Part shown: piece after piece, positions 61,371 to 64,000 of the stretch
Layout of the letters: each line of letters starts with the position of its first letter
Numbering within the stretch: the first letter of the stretch is position 1
Source of the DNA: CAYNHZ01 sp964397445
GTDB lineage: Bacteria > Bacteroidota > Bacteroidia > Bacteroidales > UBA932
Assembly: GCA_964397445.1 (NCBI GenBank)
Contig: CAYNHZ010000002.1
Location: forward strand, 557,342 to 621,341
Reading direction: 5' to 3'
Length of the DNA: 64,000 bases
Notes under the pieces: model-generated
Seen by the model: only the letters and a program-made list of their open reading frames with translations
Told to the model about the DNA's origin: nothing
The model's database searches: none
Position numbers and translations under genes: made by a program

Positions 61371-62387
61371 ATGAAAATTTTATCAGTAAATATATCAAAA
61401 TCTAAGGGTACTCCAAAAGAGAGTGTGGGACATATTAAGCTATCAAAACATGGAATAGAAAACGACGCACATTCAGGTGACTGGCACAGACAAGTTAGTA
61501 TCCTCTCAATCGAGTCATTCCCAAAATGGACTTCTGAAATTCACTTTGACTCAACAAATTGCGAAGATCAAGCAAATGCAAGACTTCAGGCTATCAATAA
61601 CACTTTATATTCCAATGATGGTAAGCCAAAATATGGGATATATGCAGAGAATATCACAGTAGAAGGGGAACCGGGTATGGGAATAGAGCGGTTAAGAGAT
61701 TGTAACCCAGGAGACAGATTAAAATGTGGAAAAGTCTTTCTTGAAATCACTCAAATCGGCAAGAAATGTCACGGAGACAGTTGTTCGGTAAAACAAAAAG
61801 TTGGGGCTTGCGTTATGCCATCTGAAGGGATTTTTGCAAGGGTTCTCACCGGAGGAGAGATTAAAGCAGGCGACGAACTTATATATCTTCCAAGAATATG
61901 GAAAACAGCAATCATAACCTTAAGTACTAGAGCTGCAAGTGGGATATATCCCGATCTTAGCGGTCCTAAACTATCCGAATTAGTTGACAATTTTTGCAAA
62001 GAAAACCATTGGCACAACACATCAGAGTATATCCTCATCCCAGATGATGAAAATTGTTTGAGATCTGCAATTGAAGAGTTAACCTTTAATGATTACGATT
62101 TAATTTTCACAACAGGGGGAACAGGAATAGGAATTGATGATATAACCACACAAGTCGTACGGCCTATGTTAGAGAGGGAGATACCTGGTATTATGGACTA
62201 TGTTAGAATGAAATACGGAGCTACCAATCCAAACGCACTTATAAGTGATAGCATTGCAGGTATAATAGATAACACACTAATATTCACCCTTCCAGGCAGT
62301 CAAAAAGCTGTATCTGAATACTTCTCGGAAATATCAAAATGCTTGAAACACATAGTTTATATGAGAAGCGGCTTTGACCTTCATTAA
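61371..62387 (+). CDS. MOSC domain-MogA/MoaB fusion protein
   Basis: A 338-residue two-domain protein. Residues 1-180 form a MOSC domain (HGIENDAHSGDWHRQVSIL, GERLRDCNPGDRLK-like GIERLRDCNPGDRLKCGK, GKKCHGDSCSVKQKVG with conserved cysteines, GIFARVLTGGEIKAGDEL). Residues 183-338 form a MogA/MoaB molybdopterin adenylyltransferase domain (IITLSTRAASGIYPDLSGP, DLIFTTGGTGIGIDDITTQV, FTLPGSQKAV). MogA activates the pterin with AMP for MoeA; MOSC domains handle sulfur in pterin enzymes. The fusion links metal insertion and sulfur handling and ends the pterin locus. Confidence 0.92.
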   Translation: MKILSVNISKSKGTPKESVGHIKLSKHGIENDAHSGDWHRQVSILSIESFPKWTSEIHFDSTNCEDQANARLQAINNTLYSNDGKPKYGIYAENITVEGEPGMGIERLRDCNPGDRLKCGKVFLEITQIGKKCHGDSCSVKQKVGACVMPSEGIFARVLTGGEIKAGDELIYLPRIWKTAIITLSTRAASGIYPDLSGPKLSELVDNFCKENHWHNTSEYILIPDDENCLRSAIEELTFNDYDLIFTTGGTGIGIDDITTQVVRPMLEREIPGIMDYVRMKYGATNPNALISDSIAGIIDNTLIFTLPGSQKAVSEYFSEISKCLKHIVYMRSGFDLH

Positions 62388-62822
62388 TCTACCTATTCAA
62401 ATTTATCTTTACATAAATCACTTATTATAAAGACCTTCTCCTATAAAATCAATTTTTTCCTTCTATGAATAACCCTTTATGATTGTACTCTCATTTCATT
62501 GCTACGATCCAATAAACAGTTGTTCTGAGAAAATTTCAATATCAGCTTTCGAGTATTTTTATATGCAATCAATTCTCGTCAAGAGCTATAAAAACAAATA
62601 ACAACTATAAAAAATAAATAAAAACAATAGTTCTGAGTTGCTGTTTATACCAAACAGATCAGTGAGAAAATTCCATACAGGATGCGACTCATCACATAAC
62701 ATTACAAACAATCTTGATTGCTTTAACTTCAAAAGCAAAAGATAGGTTGTCAATAACCGTTAAATAAAGTACTTACAAATCCTTTAATAGAATAATTAAA
62801 AATCATTTAAAATACCAACTGA
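62388..62822. other. 435-bp AT-rich intergenic region without a recognisable gene
   Basis: Between the MOSC-MogA gene and mscL I see no open frame with family features, no tRNA and no terminator-like hairpin. Two stretches, around 62514-62528 and 62624-62638, share the similar words AACAGTTGTTCTGAG and AACAATAGTTCTGAG, but this is too short to interpret. Confidence 0.5.
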
Positions 62823-63311
62823 TTATCGGCTTTGATCGGGATTATCTTTCTTCAAAAGGTCACGTATCTCACCCAACAATTCAACCTCTTTTGATGGAGG
62901 AGTTGGAACAGATGGCTTTGCTTCCTCTTTTCTTTTAAGTTGATTAATCCCCTTTATCAAGAAAAATAGAGTAGCAGCGATAATCAAAAAATCTACAAAT
63001 GCTTGGATAAATTTACCATAATACAATATTACAGCAGGTGTAATAGTAACTCCTGAAGAATCTACAACAGCATTCTTTAGAGTAATGCCGAATGAAGAAA
63101 AATCCATTCCACCAATCAATACCCCAAGCGCAGGCATTATAACATCTCCGACTAATGAAGAGACAATTTTACCAAAAGCTGCTCCGATAACAATACCGAC
63201 AGCCATATCTATAACATTACCCTTAATAGCAAATGCTTTAAATTCATCTACAAACTTTGGTTTCTTAATATTTGAAACCCTAATTTCATCTACAAATTTG
63301 GTTCGTTTCAT
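62823..63311 (-). CDS. mscL: Large-conductance mechanosensitive channel MscL
   Basis: A 162-residue membrane channel that opens under osmotic shock. FKAFAIKGNVIDMAVGIVIG begins the pore helix, followed by FGKIVSSLVGDVIMPALGVLIGG; the second helix is IQAFVDFLIIAATLFFLIKGI, and a charged C-terminal bundle ends the protein. It carries about 20 extra N-terminal residues in which KFVDE occurs twice (TKFVDEIRVSNIKKPKFVDE), as if the amphipathic N-terminal segment were duplicated. A TATCTTTG box at 63335-63342 (minus) lies 23 nt upstream. Confidence 0.95.
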   Translation of the reverse strand: MKRTKFVDEIRVSNIKKPKFVDEFKAFAIKGNVIDMAVGIVIGAAFGKIVSSLVGDVIMPALGVLIGGMDFSSFGITLKNAVVDSSGVTITPAVILYYGKFIQAFVDFLIIAATLFFLIKGINQLKRKEEAKPSVPTPPSKEVELLGEIRDLLKKDNPDQSR

Positions 63312-63334
63312 AAAGTTATTGTTTAAAATTGTTC

Positions 63335-63342
63335 CAAAGATA
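63335..63342 (-). promoter_or_regulatory. -7 promoter box of mscL
   Basis: TATCTTTG on the minus strand matches TAnnTTTG, 23 nt before the mscL start. TTTG lies 14 nt further upstream. Confidence 0.5.
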
Positions 63343-63435
63343 ATAAAACTTTATATCAAATATTTATATTCTATATACAATTCCCTCCTTACTGCCATTC
63401 TAAGCAGATCACCAAAAGTTCCGAGACAGATCGAA

Positions 63436-63688
63436 GCTTTGGACACACCAATGTGCCCTGCAGACATCTCTGAGCGGGGTCAGCGTGTCTAAAGCCACCT
63501 CCGAGCCACCATTCCGGTGCGAAAACCAAGGCTTTGGACACACCAATGTGCCCTGCAGACATCTCTGAGAGGGGTGAGCGTGTCTAAAGCCACCATTCCG
63601 AGCCATAATTCCGGTGCGAAAACCAAGGCTTTGGACACACCAATGTGCCCTGCAGACATCTCTGAGAGGGGTCAGCGTGTCTAAAGCC
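63436..63688. repeat. Three 61-bp imperfect palindromic repeats
   Basis: A 61-bp unit beginning GCTTTGGACACACC and ending GCGTGTCTAAAGCC occurs at 63436-63496, 63531-63591 and 63628-63688 with one to three differences. The separating 34 and 36 bp are also similar (both contain ATTCCGGTGCGAAAACCAAG), giving a period of 95-97 bp. The ends of each unit are inverted repeats that can form a 13-bp stem with one mismatch and one G-U pair in plus-strand RNA. GC content is clearly higher than in the rest of the window. No coding function is supported. Confidence 0.85.
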
Positions 63689-63731
63689 ACCTCCGAGCAT
63701 ACATCCACGGTCACCATTTTGTGTAAACTCT

Positions 63732-63953
63732 GGCTTCGGAAAGGAAATGCAAGGTTTCGAAAAGGGAAAGCAATGCTTCGGAAGGGAAAGCAAGGCTTCG
63801 GAAAGGAAATGCAAGGTTTCGAAAAGGGAAAGCAAGGCTTCGGAAAGGAAATGCAATGCTTCGGAAGGGAAAGCAAGGCTCGGAAGGGAAAGCAAGGCTT
63901 CGAAAAGGAAATGCAATGCTTCGGAAAGGGAATGCAAGGCTTCGAAAGGGGAG
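63732..63953. repeat. Tandem repeat, about 10.7 units of 19-21 bp
   Basis: Units follow the pattern GGCTTCGGAAAGGAAATGCAA with alternating variants (GGTTTCGAAAAGGGAAAGCAA, TGCTTCGGAAGGGAAAGCAA). Lengths in order are 21, 21, 20, 21, 21, 21, 20, 19, 21, 21 and a partial 16 bp. The plus strand is purine-rich. Units of 20 and 19 bp shift the frame, so the open frames on both strands are by-products of the repeat, not a conserved protein. Confidence 0.9.
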
Positions 63954-63962
63954 AAAATAAAA

Positions 63963-63992
63963 AAGCCCGAAGAATTTAATCTTCGGGCTTCT
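63963..63992. terminator. Intrinsic terminator after the tandem repeats
   Basis: AAGCCCGAAGA (63963-63973) and TCTTCGGGCTT (63980-63990) form an 11-bp stem with a 6-nt loop. An A-rich stretch precedes it (T-rich on the minus strand), so it suits transcripts entering from the right; on the plus strand only TTCT follows. Confidence 0.75.
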
Positions 63993-64000
63993 AAAGGGCG

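Noticed and set aside
63436..63953. CRISPR array
   Set aside because: The 61-bp units are too long and their spacers are near-identical, and the 19-21 bp units have no spacers. No cas genes are in the window.
63409..63979. Open frames on both strands across the terminal repeats (Phe/Pro-rich on minus, Lys/Gly-rich on plus)
   Set aside because: Several frames stay open simply because the 21-bp period lacks stops. Units of 19 and 20 bp shift the frame, and no signal, domain or start context is seen.

Overview
The window is about 64 kb of AT-rich chromosomal DNA from a member of Bacteroidota, most likely order Bacteroidales. The evidence for this is the recurrent TAnnTTTG -7 promoter boxes with A-rich leaders and no strong Shine-Dalgarno sequences, a fimbrillin/DUF3575 pilus operon, NigD-like and GH97 proteins, a DUF4492-cydAB operon, a TonB receptor under a TPP riboswitch, and an anaerobic gut-type enzyme set (tryptophanase-like lyase, cytochrome bd, tungsten aldehyde oxidoreductase). 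I cannot name the genus. Most of the window reads as stable core genome. I saw no insertion sequence, prophage, tRNA or CRISPR array.

Layout. 0-4.4 kb: start of a malic enzyme gene (minus), then DUF4492-cydA-cydB and a YitT permease. 4.4-7.5 kb: a CarboxypepD_reg-like protein, ybaK and mnmA. 7.7-13.4 kb: a fimbrial operon (OmpA/DUF3575 protein, DUF5119 anchor lipoprotein, fimbrillin, large tip-like fimbrillin) with a strong hairpin after the fimbrillin gene. 13.4-16.8 kb: Trk potassium uptake and a CDF efflux pump. 16.9-25 kb: SRP RNA, an AlkD-like protein, cdd, a LysM glucosaminidase, mltG, a CtpA-type protease, rnz and rpsA. 25-32.5 kb: a POT-like transporter, a NigD-like lipoprotein, a divergent tryptophanase-like lyase, ahcY, corA, mqnA and mntP. 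32.5-36.3 kb: a probable amino-sugar salvage operon (BadF-type kinase, murQ, recR, sodium symporter, mntP). 36.3-39.3 kb: a TPP riboswitch, a TonB receptor and a PnuC/PnuT transporter, together a thiamine uptake unit. 39.3-44.9 kb: a glutaminyl cyclase, pyrG, an acyl-ACP thioesterase, a steroid 5-alpha-reductase homologue beside an Old Yellow Enzyme homologue, and RNase P RNA. 45-46.7 kb: an NlpE/MliC-like lipoprotein and a DUF1460 amidase.

46.7-62.4 kb is the most coherent accessory system: a tungsten-pterin enzyme locus. It holds an AOR-family oxidoreductase, ThiF- and ThiS-like sulfur-transfer proteins, an L-cysteine desulfidase, a lipoprotein that appears to carry two molybdopterin-oxidoreductase-like domains, WtpA/B/C tungstate uptake, MoeA, an unusually short MoaA, MoaC and a MOSC-MogA fusion. 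It is interrupted by glutaminase/thioredoxin and a GH97 enzyme. No MoaE is visible. The proposed flow is tungstate import (WtpABC), pterin synthesis (MoaA, MoaC), sulfur transfer (desulfidase, ThiF, ThiS-like carrier), metal insertion (MogA, MoeA) and delivery to the AOR.

The last 600 bp, after mscL, are compositionally different. They hold three copies of a 61-bp imperfect palindrome, then a block of about ten 19-21 bp tandem units, then an intrinsic terminator. No convincing gene lies there.
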